Shown in pieces: positions 26,841 to 34,940 of a DNA stretch of 64,000 bases (positions are counted from its first letter, which is position 1; each line of letters starts with the position of its first letter). The DNA is from Ensifer sp. LC163. Its GTDB lineage: Bacteria > Pseudomonadota > Alphaproteobacteria > Rhizobiales > Rhizobiaceae. The DNA lies in assembly GCF_001695855.1 (NCBI RefSeq), contig NZ_MBSS01000023.1, positions 372,001 to 436,000 on the forward strand. Direction: 5' to 3'. Under the pieces are notes generated by a model. The model did not search any database and had not been told where the DNA came from. It saw only the letters and a list, made by a program, of their open reading frames with translations. A program made the position numbers and the translations under genes.

Positions 26841-27542
26841 TTGCACCAGAGAATCCTCGGGGATGTGGAAGGTCATATTCTCTCCGGCGCGTGGCCGCCT
26901 GGCCACCGTATCCCGTTCGAGCACGAGTTGACCGAGCAATATGGTTGCTCGCGCATGACTGTGAACAAGGCGCTGACGGATTTGGTCAAACGTGGACTGA
27001 TCGAGCGTCGACGGAAGTCCGGGAGCTACGTCACCTTTCCGCATGTGCAGTCGGCGGTCATGGAAATCCACGATGTCAAACTGGAGGTTCAGTCCCTTGG
27101 GCTGGATTACAGTTTCCATCTGGATGAGCGCAGCATCCGCAAGGCCGAGGGAAGGGATGCCGGTCGGCTTGACCTGCCGCCGTCTGCAAGACTGCTTGAG
27201 GTCAGCTGCCGGCATTTCGCAGGCGGCCGGCCCTTCTGTTTCGAGGAGCGGCTTATCAGCCTGGCGGCCGTTCCCGAGGCAGAGACGGAGCTTTTCGAGA
27301 CGTCGGCGCCCGGTTCCTGGCTGCTGGGAAAGGTGCCGTGGAGCACGGCCGAGCATCGCATCCGGGCCGTTTCGGCAGGGCGCAGTGCAGCGCAGGCACT
27401 CGACATTTCGACAGGGGCGGCTTGTCTCGTCATCGAGCGGCGCACCTGGAGCGGCCGCGCCCCGGTTACCCATGTCAGATTGACCTATCCGGGTGATCGG
27501 CATGAATTGGTGGCGCAATTCGCGCCAAGTCCGCTTGGTTAG
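26841..27542 (+). CDS. HutC-like GntR-family regulator (histidine-utilisation repressor type)
   Basis: 233 aa if started at the TTG at 26841. The N-terminal GntR winged helix (HQRILGDVEGHILSGAWPPG; FEHELTEQYGCSRMTVNKAL) and the C-terminal UTRA domain (EIHDVKLEVQSLGLDY; LVIERRTWSGRAPVTHVRLT) match HutC closely. HutC represses hut genes and responds to urocanate, but no hut genes are nearby. The TTG has no ribosome site and removes about ten residues usual in HutC. No ATG, GTG or TTG lies between the in-frame stop at 26748 and 26841. An ATT at 26787 does follow GAGGGTG. Confidence 0.8.
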   Translation: MHQRILGDVEGHILSGAWPPGHRIPFEHELTEQYGCSRMTVNKALTDLVKRGLIERRRKSGSYVTFPHVQSAVMEIHDVKLEVQSLGLDYSFHLDERSIRKAEGRDAGRLDLPPSARLLEVSCRHFAGGRPFCFEERLISLAAVPEAETELFETSAPGSWLLGKVPWSTAEHRIRAVSAGRSAAQALDISTGAACLVIERRTWSGRAPVTHVRLTYPGDRHELVAQFAPSPLG

Positions 27543-27709
27543 ATGCATGCGTCGAGCGGTTAGGGGAGGCACGACGACGCGTCGCCGCAAGCCGCCGGAT
27601 CGGTTTGCCGTTTGTGCTTCTTGCTGAGGGTATTCGAAATCCTCCGGTGAAGCGCGTGCTCCTTGAGGAGTTCTGCAATTTGGTGGCGGTTCGGCCAGAA
27701 GGTAGCGAG

Positions 27710-28348
27710 ATGGAGAAGACCATGCTGTTCGATGGGCCACAGAACGCGCCCGTAACCATCTTGCTGGCGCATGGCGCCGGGGCGCCGATGGATTCGGCCT
27801 CCATGGCGGCCTCTGCCAAAGCGCTTGCTGCTGAAGGCTTTCGTGTCGCCCGGTTCGAATTCGGCTACATGGCCGCGCGTCGGTCGGGAGGCCGCAAACC
27901 GCCACCGCGCGCGGAAACGCTAAATCCTGAGTTCAGGGCCGCGGTGGCGGCCCTTGACGCGACCGGCCCCTTGCTGATCGGCGGCAAATCGATGGGTGGA
28001 CGCGTCGCCAGCATGATTGCCGACGAGCTCTATGCCGAAGAGAAAATCGTCGGCTTGCTTTGCCTTGGCTATCCCTTCCACCCACCGGGAAAGCCCGACC
28101 AGCTGCGCACCAAACATCTCGAGGAACTGAAGACGCCAACGCTGATTTGCCAGGGCACGCGCGACGAATTCGGCACGCGTGGAGAGGTTCCCGGATACCT
28201 GTTGTCCGACGCGATAGAACTCCTATGGCTCGAGGATGGCGACCACGATCTCAAACCGCGCAAGACGATCTCCGGCTATTCGGCTGCGGATCATCTCAAA
28301 ACGATGGCGCAGACCGTCGCGCGCTGGGCGGACGATCGACTGAAGTGA
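27710..28348 (+). CDS. Alpha/beta-hydrolase family protein (COG3571/KANL3-Tex30-like)
   Basis: 212 aa from the ATG at 27710; a longer frame from 27605 overlaps unrelated sequence. The motif LLAHGAGAPMDSASM is the oxyanion segment. LLIGGKSMGGRVAS contains the nucleophile serine in GKSMGG. The histidine is probably in LEDGDHDLKPRKT. The family is poorly characterised, with no assigned substrate. It follows the HutC-like gene by 167 bp and converges on the adenylate cyclase gene. Confidence 0.85.
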   Translation: MEKTMLFDGPQNAPVTILLAHGAGAPMDSASMAASAKALAAEGFRVARFEFGYMAARRSGGRKPPPRAETLNPEFRAAVAALDATGPLLIGGKSMGGRVASMIADELYAEEKIVGLLCLGYPFHPPGKPDQLRTKHLEELKTPTLICQGTRDEFGTRGEVPGYLLSDAIELLWLEDGDHDLKPRKTISGYSAADHLKTMAQTVARWADDRLK

Positions 28349-28355
28349 GTGGCTG

Positions 28356-28378
28356 CGGCCTTCCCAAGGGGAAGGCCG
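28356..28378. terminator. Hairpin between convergent hydrolase and cyclase genes
   Basis: CGGCCTTCCC and GGGAAGGCCG form a 10-bp stem with a 3-nt loop, 8 bp after the hydrolase stop. It lacks a long T-run but its placement suits a bidirectional terminator. Confidence 0.5.
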
Positions 28379-28409
28379 TCCGGTTATCGAGGATCGAGGT
28401 CCAATCCGA

Positions 28410-29651
28410 TCATTCCGCCGCCTGCGCGGTGCCCGACGAAAATGCGAAGACCTCGATCGGGTCATCGAGACCCTTCACCGGAAAAGCGCCCAGATGCTCC
28501 ATGTCGCGCGTGCGTCCCGCCAACTCGACGAAGGCGCGTGACAGCAGCACCGGGCGCTTCGCCTGCTTGGTCAGGTTTTCCAGACGTGAAGCGATGTTGA
28601 CGGCCGGTCCGATCACCGTGAAGTCGAGTCGACGGCGGGAGCCGATATTGCCGTACATCACATCGCCGACGTTAACGCCGATGCCGTAGCCCAGGGCTTC
28701 GCGTCCTCTTGCCAGGTTTTCCTGGTTCAGCGCAGCGATTGCGGCCTCCGCCTCGCCGATTGCCTGCAGCAGGTTTTCGCAGGCCTGCGGATTGCTGAGC
28801 GGAAAAATCGCCAGCAGGCCATCGCCCATGAATTTGAGGATCTCGCCGCCATGTCGCTCGATCGGCTCGGACATGGCATCGAAATAGCCGTTGAGTAACT
28901 CGATCACATCATCGCGCGGCCAGAGGTCGGACAGCTTGGTAAAGTCGCGAAGGTCGCAGATCAGGATCGCGGCACTGACGGTTACACCGCTCCCACGCGT
29001 CGTCGCGCCGGCAAGGATCTGCTCGCTTGCATGCGGCCCGACATAGGTTTCCAGCAGCGTTCGCGCCATCCGGTTCTTCAGCCGGATTTCGCTGACAAGG
29101 GCCAGAACCGGCAACAGACCGGTGAGAACCTCGATATGTGCTGCCTCGAAGCCGCCCTTTCGGTCGCTGGCGAAGGTCGCCACATGGCGCTTGCCGAGCG
29201 TGTGTTCCAGCGGCAAGGCGATGTAGTCGGTAAGACCGTCGGCGCGCAGCTCGTCATAGAGCGAGTTCGGCACCTCATCGTCGGCTGCCGCCTCGAGGTT
29301 CTTGCGAACCTGGCTGGCGCCGTTGTTGACGGCGTATAGCGGGCTATTGAGATACTGCGTCGTGTCTTCGACGCCATAGTCGAACATGCGGATATCGGCC
29401 TCGGTCAGGCCCTTGCGCCAAAGGATACGGGCGCCGAGCCACTGCGGGTGATGGATCCGGAAATGCAGGGTGGCTCGTGCAAGCGGAACGCCGGCCTCGA
29501 CCAGTCGTTCGCACAGATCCACGAAGATATTGTCGATGAAGCGCTGGTCGCGGGTCTCGGTGACCAGCCAGTCGAGAATACCCTTACTTTCGATGGGACG
29601 GGCGCCACTGTCATCCAGCGGTCCGGCCATTGCCTCGGATGAAGTCTGCAT
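28410..29651 (-). CDS. Class III adenylate/guanylate cyclase
   Basis: 413 aa from the ATG at 29651, with GGAG seven bases upstream. The N-terminal ~230 residues form a sensor-like region (AATLHFRIHHPQWLG-type segments, YIALPLEHTLGKRHVATFAS) without membrane spans. The C-terminal catalytic domain has both metal aspartates (ILICDLRDFTKLSD and LKFMGDGLLAIF), the lysine of EILKFMGDG and the VNIASRLE asparagine-arginine pair. It probably makes cAMP in the cytoplasm. Rhizobia carry many such cyclases; the signal sensed here is unknown. Confidence 0.9.
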   Translation of the reverse strand: MQTSSEAMAGPLDDSGARPIESKGILDWLVTETRDQRFIDNIFVDLCERLVEAGVPLARATLHFRIHHPQWLGARILWRKGLTEADIRMFDYGVEDTTQYLNSPLYAVNNGASQVRKNLEAAADDEVPNSLYDELRADGLTDYIALPLEHTLGKRHVATFASDRKGGFEAAHIEVLTGLLPVLALVSEIRLKNRMARTLLETYVGPHASEQILAGATTRGSGVTVSAAILICDLRDFTKLSDLWPRDDVIELLNGYFDAMSEPIERHGGEILKFMGDGLLAIFPLSNPQACENLLQAIGEAEAAIAALNQENLARGREALGYGIGVNVGDVMYGNIGSRRRLDFTVIGPAVNIASRLENLTKQAKRPVLLSRAFVELAGRTRDMEHLGAFPVKGLDDPIEVFAFSSGTAQAAE

Positions 29652-29844
29652 CGCAATTCTCCACTCTGTTTTGGCGGCCTTGCTGCTCTCGAAGCGGAAG
29701 CTCCGGAGAAGCCTGGCCTCGAAACGCCGAGACATATGTGGACCATCGGCCGACCCTTGATAAGGGCCAAGGCGAAAAGTGATCTGAAAAGTTGTTTCAA
29801 GCCGCCGGTGTCGGTTCGGCTTTCCACGCGTCGCTCTGCCCTGT

Positions 29845-31314
29845 TCAGACGTTGGCGGTTAAGAGCGCCGCGGGATGATTTGCGTCGAGCATTGGCAATT
29901 GCAGCCGTATCCGCGCGCCGGACCATGAACCGTAAAGGATATCGATGCGGCCGCCATGCAGCCGGGCGATCTCGCGGGCCAGGTTGAGCCCGAGGCCCGC
30001 ACCGCTCGAACGCGGGCGCAGGCGATAGAAGGGCTCGAAGACACGTTCGCACTCGTCTAGGGGAATGCCGGGGCCCTCGTCATGGATTTCGATCCCGCCG
30101 CGGGCGTCGACCAGAACGGTGATCGTTCCGCGGTTGCCGCCATGCTCGACGGCATTGCGCAGGAGGTTGGCGACCGCCTGTTCGACCTGCTGTACATGAA
30201 TGCTGACCGGCACCGGCCGCGTTGCTTTCGCCTCGAAGGCCAGTTCGTAGCCGGCTTCGAAAGCAAGCGGCGCGAAGTCGGCAGCAAGCGTTTTGGCCAA
30301 TGCCACGAGGTCAACGACCTCGCGGGTGCCCGCGCCGTGCTCAAGCACCTGACGGTCCAAAAGCTGTTGGGTCAGATGCGACAACCGCTCGATATCCTTA
30401 CGGAGCCGCGCACTCTGCGGATCTTCCTGCAGCAGTTCGGCACGGGTGCGAAGGATGGCGATCGGCGTACGCAACTCGTGGGCAGCGTCAGTCAGGAACC
30501 GATTGCGTTGATCGTAGCCTTCGTCCAAGCGGGAAAGTGCGTTGTTGAAGGCATGGACCATCGGCGCGATTTCGGTCGGAACCTGGGCCGTTTCGAGCTG
30601 CACCGCGCGATTGTCGATATCGATCCGCCCCGCCTGGTCTGCCGTTGAAACGAGACCGGCAAGCGACCGTCGCACGACCGCCGGCGTTGTGACCAGCGTG
30701 GCGACGCCCATCACCAGAATGATCGGTAGCAGCAGGCAAAGGATAAGCAGCGCCAGGACCGGCAGCACGCGCAGCCATTCGGGATCGCCGTTGGCATCCT
30801 TCGCCATCTCGACATCCACGTTGATCTCGACTTCGAGGCCATCGTTCTCGTCGCGTGACGAGATCGAGGAGGCAAGGATCTGCACCCGGCCAACGTCGGT
30901 GTCGACATTGGCGAGCGCGGCTTCCGGCCTCCGGTCGCCCTGATCAAACCGCAATGTCGCGCGGCCGATATTCGTCAACAGCTCTCCGCCAGCCGCTTCA
31001 TAGGCAGCGGGAATGCTGCCATGCCGGACCACATGTCCGTCGGCATCGCGGATGACGAACCAGAGATTGGGGAAATCTTCCCGGAACGCGCGGAGCTCTT
31101 CGGTGTCGCGCACGATGAGGTCGCCGTTTGCGGTGCGCGCCACGGCCTCGGACAGGTGCTTTATGGCCGCCTCGTTGTCGATGATCAGCCGAGGCTGGGC
31201 AATCGTCAGGATCGCAACCAGCAGGCCGATGAAGGCGACGAAGGTCGCCGCCTGCAGCAGGATGAGGCGGCGGACCAGGACCCATTGAAGCGAACGCGGG
31301 CGGGGCTTTCTCAT
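29845..31314 (-). CDS. Two-component sensor histidine kinase
   Basis: 489 aa inner-membrane kinase. One membrane helix lies near residues 15-40 and a second near 185-215, with a periplasmic sensor of about 145 residues between. A HAMP-like linker follows. The phosphorylated histidine is in FLTDAAHELRTPIAILRTRA. The ATPase domain has N (NLLRNAVEHGG), G1 (DEGPGIP) and G2 (GAGLGLNLAREIARLHGG) boxes. The gene overlaps its response regulator by 4 bp and is translated after it. Confidence 0.92.
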   Translation of the reverse strand: MRKPRPRSLQWVLVRRLILLQAATFVAFIGLLVAILTIAQPRLIIDNEAAIKHLSEAVARTANGDLIVRDTEELRAFREDFPNLWFVIRDADGHVVRHGSIPAAYEAAGGELLTNIGRATLRFDQGDRRPEAALANVDTDVGRVQILASSISSRDENDGLEVEINVDVEMAKDANGDPEWLRVLPVLALLILCLLLPIILVMGVATLVTTPAVVRRSLAGLVSTADQAGRIDIDNRAVQLETAQVPTEIAPMVHAFNNALSRLDEGYDQRNRFLTDAAHELRTPIAILRTRAELLQEDPQSARLRKDIERLSHLTQQLLDRQVLEHGAGTREVVDLVALAKTLAADFAPLAFEAGYELAFEAKATRPVPVSIHVQQVEQAVANLLRNAVEHGGNRGTITVLVDARGGIEIHDEGPGIPLDECERVFEPFYRLRPRSSGAGLGLNLAREIARLHGGRIDILYGSWSGARIRLQLPMLDANHPAALLTANV

Positions 31315-31985
31315 GCCGTGGCGCGCAAGAGATAGCCGAGGTTGCGGATTGCCCTGATCTCGACGCCGGCTGCGACCTCGTCGAGCTTTCGTCTCAGCCG
31401 CGAGAGGTGGGAATCGAGCGCGTTGGAATCGATCTCGTCTTCCATGGCGTAGACGGAATCTTCCAGCGTGGCGCGCAGGACCGTGCGGCCCGGCCGCCGC
31501 ATCAGCGCTTCCAACGCCAGTCTTTCCCGCCGCAACAGGTCGAGCGGCTTGTCGTCGACGACCGCTTCGCGATGGCGGAAATCGTAGGTCAGGCGGCCGA
31601 TCATGATCTGGTCGGACTTGAGCGTGACGGGGCGACGGCCGAGTGCACGAAGGCGTGCCATCAGCTCCTCGACCGCAAACGGCTTGGCGAGATAGTCGTC
31701 GGCGCCGCCATCGAGACCGGCGACGCGGTCGTTGATAGCGCCAAGCGCCGTCAGCATCATGATCGGCGCTTCGACGCGCAACGCACGCAGTTTGGGAATG
31801 AGGCTCAGGCCTTCGCCGTCGGGGAGGCGGCGATCGAGCACGATCACGTCGTAGGACCAGAGCTCGACCACGGCCTCGGCATCGGCGAGCGTCGAAACAT
31901 GATCGACAATCACCTGTCGGCGCTCGAGCGCGGCCTTCAGGGCCGATGCCATTTCGGGCTCGTCCTCTAGCAGCAGGATGCGCAT
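31311..31985 (-). CDS. OmpR/PhoB-family response regulator
   Basis: 224 aa. The receiver domain has the acidic pair in LLLEDEPEM, the phosphoacceptor aspartate in DVIVLDRRLPDGEG and the lysine in DYLAKPFAVEELMARL. The C-terminal winged helix (RRERLALEALMRRPGRTVLR; IDSNALDSHLSRLRRKLDE) binds DNA. It is the first gene of the pair with the kinase. Its regulon cannot be read from this sequence. Confidence 0.93.
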   Translation of the reverse strand: MRILLLEDEPEMASALKAALERRQVIVDHVSTLADAEAVVELWSYDVIVLDRRLPDGEGLSLIPKLRALRVEAPIMMLTALGAINDRVAGLDGGADDYLAKPFAVEELMARLRALGRRPVTLKSDQIMIGRLTYDFRHREAVVDDKPLDLLRRERLALEALMRRPGRTVLRATLEDSVYAMEDEIDSNALDSHLSRLRRKLDEVAAGVEIRAIRNLGYLLRATA

Positions 31986-32072
31986 GCCGGTTTCTCCTGA
32001 ATGCGGTTACGGAAGGCCCGTGACCGCAGTGTCGAATGCATCATTTCTCAAATCAGAGCCAAGTTGAAGCGC

Positions 32073-32456
32073 TCACTCGCATTCAAGCTTCGGTTGACGG
32101 AAGTTCGTGACATACCAGCGGTCGCCCTGCCGGCGGGCGTAGAACGTATAGAAGCATTCCTGCTCCTCGACATAGCCCGGCGTCACGAACTCTTCATAGC
32201 GCTGGCCGCGCCGCGTGTCGCGAATCTCGCCGCTCGTCGAACCGGAAACGACGTTGGTGGAGATCTTGCGCCACTGGTAGGCGCGCTGATCCCAGCCGAG
32301 GTCAAGCACTGCCGTCGGCGGGCCGTAATCGATGATGACCGATTCCACCGGCTGGCCGATATAGTTCTTCATAGCGGTGGAGGCGCAACCGGTAAGAGCG
32401 ACGGCTGCGGTGGTGGCGATGACGGCGAAGGCGCCGCGCGTATTGCAGAAGGGCAT
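32073..32456 (-). CDS. Small lipoprotein of unknown function
   Basis: 127 aa with a signal peptide and lipobox (AAVALTGCAST). The mature part has a conserved-looking GQPVESVIIDYGPPTAVLDLG segment, reminiscent of SmpA/OmlA-like small outer-membrane lipoproteins, though I would not assign that family. It probably sits in the outer membrane facing the periplasm. Confidence 0.7.
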   Translation of the reverse strand: MPFCNTRGAFAVIATTAAVALTGCASTAMKNYIGQPVESVIIDYGPPTAVLDLGWDQRAYQWRKISTNVVSGSTSGEIRDTRRGQRYEEFVTPGYVEEQECFYTFYARRQGDRWYVTNFRQPKLECE

Positions 32457-32560
32457 GGTTGATCCCGGGTTCGAATTGTCTGGCCCGGAGCTAATCTGCC
32501 AAGATTACATAGACATTGCGGTCATCTTCGAGCGCCGCGGCCGGCACCGGCCGGTGGTTA

Positions 32561-32869
32561 TCAGGCGGCTCGGTCCGCAGGAGCGACGGAGGTATCGTCG
32601 TCGATACTGGCATAGACCAATCCCGGTTGAACGATCCACTCGCCCTTGCGCAGCGACTGTACGTCCGGTCCGCCGGCAGCGTTGCGCGCGGCCACGCCGA
32701 CGAACCGATATCGAACCCCGCTATCGTCGGTCGCGGTTTCGCGGATCGGCCGCCCGGCGAGGTATCCGACAACCTGTCCTTCGAAACGCACATTCGCCAG
32801 GATGAAATACTCGGTCGGTAATCTCCGGCTCTGCTTCGGCGCGAGCTTGAATGCGTTTCTCATCTTCAT
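32561..32869 (-). CDS. Small hypothetical protein
   Basis: 102 aa (100 if started at 32863). Sequence such as FILANVRFEGQVVGYLAGRP and YRFVGVAARNAAGGPDVQSL reads like a genuine compact soluble domain. No signal peptide or family is recognised. It is upstream of the lipoprotein gene, on the same strand with a 104-bp gap. The ribosome site is weak. Confidence 0.5.
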   Translation of the reverse strand: MKMRNAFKLAPKQSRRLPTEYFILANVRFEGQVVGYLAGRPIRETATDDSGVRYRFVGVAARNAAGGPDVQSLRKGEWIVQPGLVYASIDDDTSVAPADRAA

Positions 32870-33328
32870 CGTCTGGTACTCGTCATAGGATGTTGTCGTT
32901 TGCTCGTCGCGGCACCGCTTCCGGGCGCAACGCCGGGAAGGAAAGAGGGCGGCGTCTCAAGCCATCCGAAAGCGGCGCAAGCATGGCAGCGGCGTTGGAG
33001 CACCGTCTTGGCCGTCGTTTCGCTGGTGTACCGGCAGATCATCCGATTGGTCGCAGCAACACTTAGCCCCAGCGCGCGTAGAAAATCGCTGGGGAAGACG
33101 GGGCTCGGGAATAAGGAAACCGTAAGGGGTGGGTCCGGCCACGTGTGTCGGCGAGCCATGCGACCGGGACCGGACGCCGGCATGAAGTGATAAAAGATGA
33201 GTATTATGCTCATATTTGTTGTGCGTGCTGCAAGGACGGGTTAATGAACGCCGGCCCCGGACTTTCGCGGGCGCCTTGCCGTCCATCTTCTTCCCGCCGG
33301 CCGATCCGGATCGGTCCTGAAAACAGAC
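32870..33328. other. Upstream region of the fecI-type sigma gene
   Basis: No supported gene. The notable content is an IRO-like iron box at 33198-33212. Confidence 0.6.
33198..33212. promoter_or_regulatory. IRO-like iron-responsive box (RirA-type site)
   Basis: TGAGTATTATGCTCA matches TGA-N9-TCA, the IRO motif bound by RirA in rhizobia. It is palindromic out to ATGAG...CTCAT and lies 117 bp before the sigma-factor start. It predicts iron repression of the whole sigma/anti-sigma/receptor set. Confidence 0.6.
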
Positions 33329-33853
33329 ATGTCAGAGAAATCCGCTTCGCATTTGATACTCGACGACGCGATCGTGACCTACTACGACGAGCTTTGCACG
33401 ATGACGCGGCGGCGCGGTCACGCGCCGGCAACGGCAAACGATGTCGTTCACGAACTCTATGTTCGTCTGGTGGACCGGCGCACGTCGCTTGAAGGCAAAT
33501 CCTCGTTGAAGGCCTTCCTGCGCCGCGCCTGCGCCAATCTCGGTATCGACCGGCTGCGGCGCGACCGCTTCGAACTCAAGCTTTTCTCCGGCAGCGAGGC
33601 AGAAGCCCTTGCCGTTGCGAGCGATATGGCCGCTCCCGACGCCAACACCGATCTTCGCCGCCGGCTGTCGATCCTGAAGGCCACCATCATGGAGATGTCG
33701 CTGCAGCGAAGGCGGGTGTTTCTTGCGAGCCGCATCGGCAACCTCACCTCGAACGAAATCGCCATACGCATCGGTATCAGCCGCAACATGGTCGACCGAC
33801 ATCTGCGCAAGGCCTTCCTGCACTGCCTCGACAGGCTGGAGGACGCGTCGTGA
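33329..33853 (+). CDS. ECF sigma factor, FecI-like
   Basis: 174 aa. Sigma region 2 spans about residues 10-80 (ANDVVHELYVRLVDRR; LKAFLRRACANLGIDRLRRD). Sigma region 4 spans about 115-170 (LQRRRVFLASRIGNLTSNEIA; ISRNMVDRHLRKAF). FecI-type sigmas are released by a membrane anti-sigma when a TonB receptor binds its ligand. The gene overlaps the FecR-like gene by 4 bp, and a receptor gene with a signalling domain follows. Confidence 0.9.
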   Translation: MSEKSASHLILDDAIVTYYDELCTMTRRRGHAPATANDVVHELYVRLVDRRTSLEGKSSLKAFLRRACANLGIDRLRRDRFELKLFSGSEAEALAVASDMAAPDANTDLRRRLSILKATIMEMSLQRRRVFLASRIGNLTSNEIAIRIGISRNMVDRHLRKAFLHCLDRLEDAS

Positions 33854-34845
33854 CGGCGCTCGACGGACGGCGCGCGCCAAGCGATGGCGCGCCTGAGCGC
33901 GGTCGCAAGGCGCTTGAAAAACGGGTGCGCGAACAGGCGGTGGACTGGCTCGTCCGCCTGACCGGAGACCCCGGCGATGAAGAACTGCGGCTCGCCTTCG
34001 AGCGGTGGCGAGCCGAAGACCCACTGCATGCCGAGATTTTCGAGCGGGCCCGGCGGGCGGTCGGCGATGCGACGCTGTTGATCAGGCGCGAGCCAGAGTT
34101 CGCCCAAAGAGCGGCGAGGGCGCCGGGAAATCGTCGAAAAACCCTGGTCTCGCTCGCAGCCATCGTCGTTGCCGGTGTCGGTAGTTTTCTCGCGCTCGAC
34201 GGCGCGATGTGGATGCGGGCCGACGTCATCGCCGGCAAAGGCGAAAGACCGATCCTGAGGCTTGACGATGGCTCGACGCTGCAGCTCAACGCCCAATCGG
34301 CCGTCGCCTATGAGTTCACCGCGAGCGAGCGGCGGGTCGTGCTGTTGCGCGGGGAGGCGTTCGTTCAGGTCGCAGCTGATAGAAACAGGCCCTTCGTCGT
34401 GGAGGCGGGAGCGGGCACAACGACTGCGCTCGGGACGGCATTCGACGTCAATCTGACCGGCGAAGGTACCAGCGTCACGGTGCTTGAACACGCGGTTTCC
34501 GTTGCAACAGACGCGGCGACGCTGCCGCGCCGCGTCGAGATCAACGAGCAGGTGAACTACAATCATGACGGCAGGCTTGGTGATGTCAGACCGATCGATC
34601 CGCTTTTCGCTGCGGCCTGGCGGGAGGAGCGTCTGGTCTTCGAGGAGCGCACGATCGCGTCCGTCGTTGAGGAAATCGGGCGCTACGTTCCCGGCAAGAT
34701 CCTGATCGCCGATGCCGCCGTCGGCGCCAGACGGGTGTCCGGCAGCTTCGACCTCTCCGATCCCGTCAGGGCCTTGCAGGGGCTAGCCGAAGCCTTCGAC
34801 GTCAGAATCACCCGGATCGGACCCTACGTCACGATCCTGCGCTAA
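33850..34845 (+). CDS. FecR-family anti-sigma / sigma regulator
   Basis: 331 aa from a GTG that overlaps the sigma stop. The cytoplasmic N terminus has the DUF4880-type sigma-binding segment (QAVDWLVRLTGDPGDEELRLAFERW in two parts: QAVDWLVRLTGDPGD and LRLAFERWRAEDP). One membrane helix follows (LVSLAAIVVAGVGSFLAL). The periplasmic FecR domain contains LDDGSTLQLNAQSAVAYEF. It should relay ligand occupancy from the receptor's signalling domain to the sigma factor. Confidence 0.9.
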   Translation: MTALDGRRAPSDGAPERGRKALEKRVREQAVDWLVRLTGDPGDEELRLAFERWRAEDPLHAEIFERARRAVGDATLLIRREPEFAQRAARAPGNRRKTLVSLAAIVVAGVGSFLALDGAMWMRADVIAGKGERPILRLDDGSTLQLNAQSAVAYEFTASERRVVLLRGEAFVQVAADRNRPFVVEAGAGTTTALGTAFDVNLTGEGTSVTVLEHAVSVATDAATLPRRVEINEQVNYNHDGRLGDVRPIDPLFAAAWREERLVFEERTIASVVEEIGRYVPGKILIADAAVGARRVSGSFDLSDPVRALQGLAEAFDVRITRIGPYVTILR

Positions 34846-34940
34846 AAATTTTCAGGCGAGGTGTCCCTGATACGGCGCCTCGTTCGTCCAGAAACCAGAC
34901 CCGGCCTCTTCTCGGCCATCTCTCATTGTCTGGGACCATC

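Noticed and set aside
26595-27905. 436-codon minus-strand frame across the HutC-like and hydrolase genes
   Set aside because: It is antisense to recognised domains and its sequence is low in conserved features; a shadow frame.
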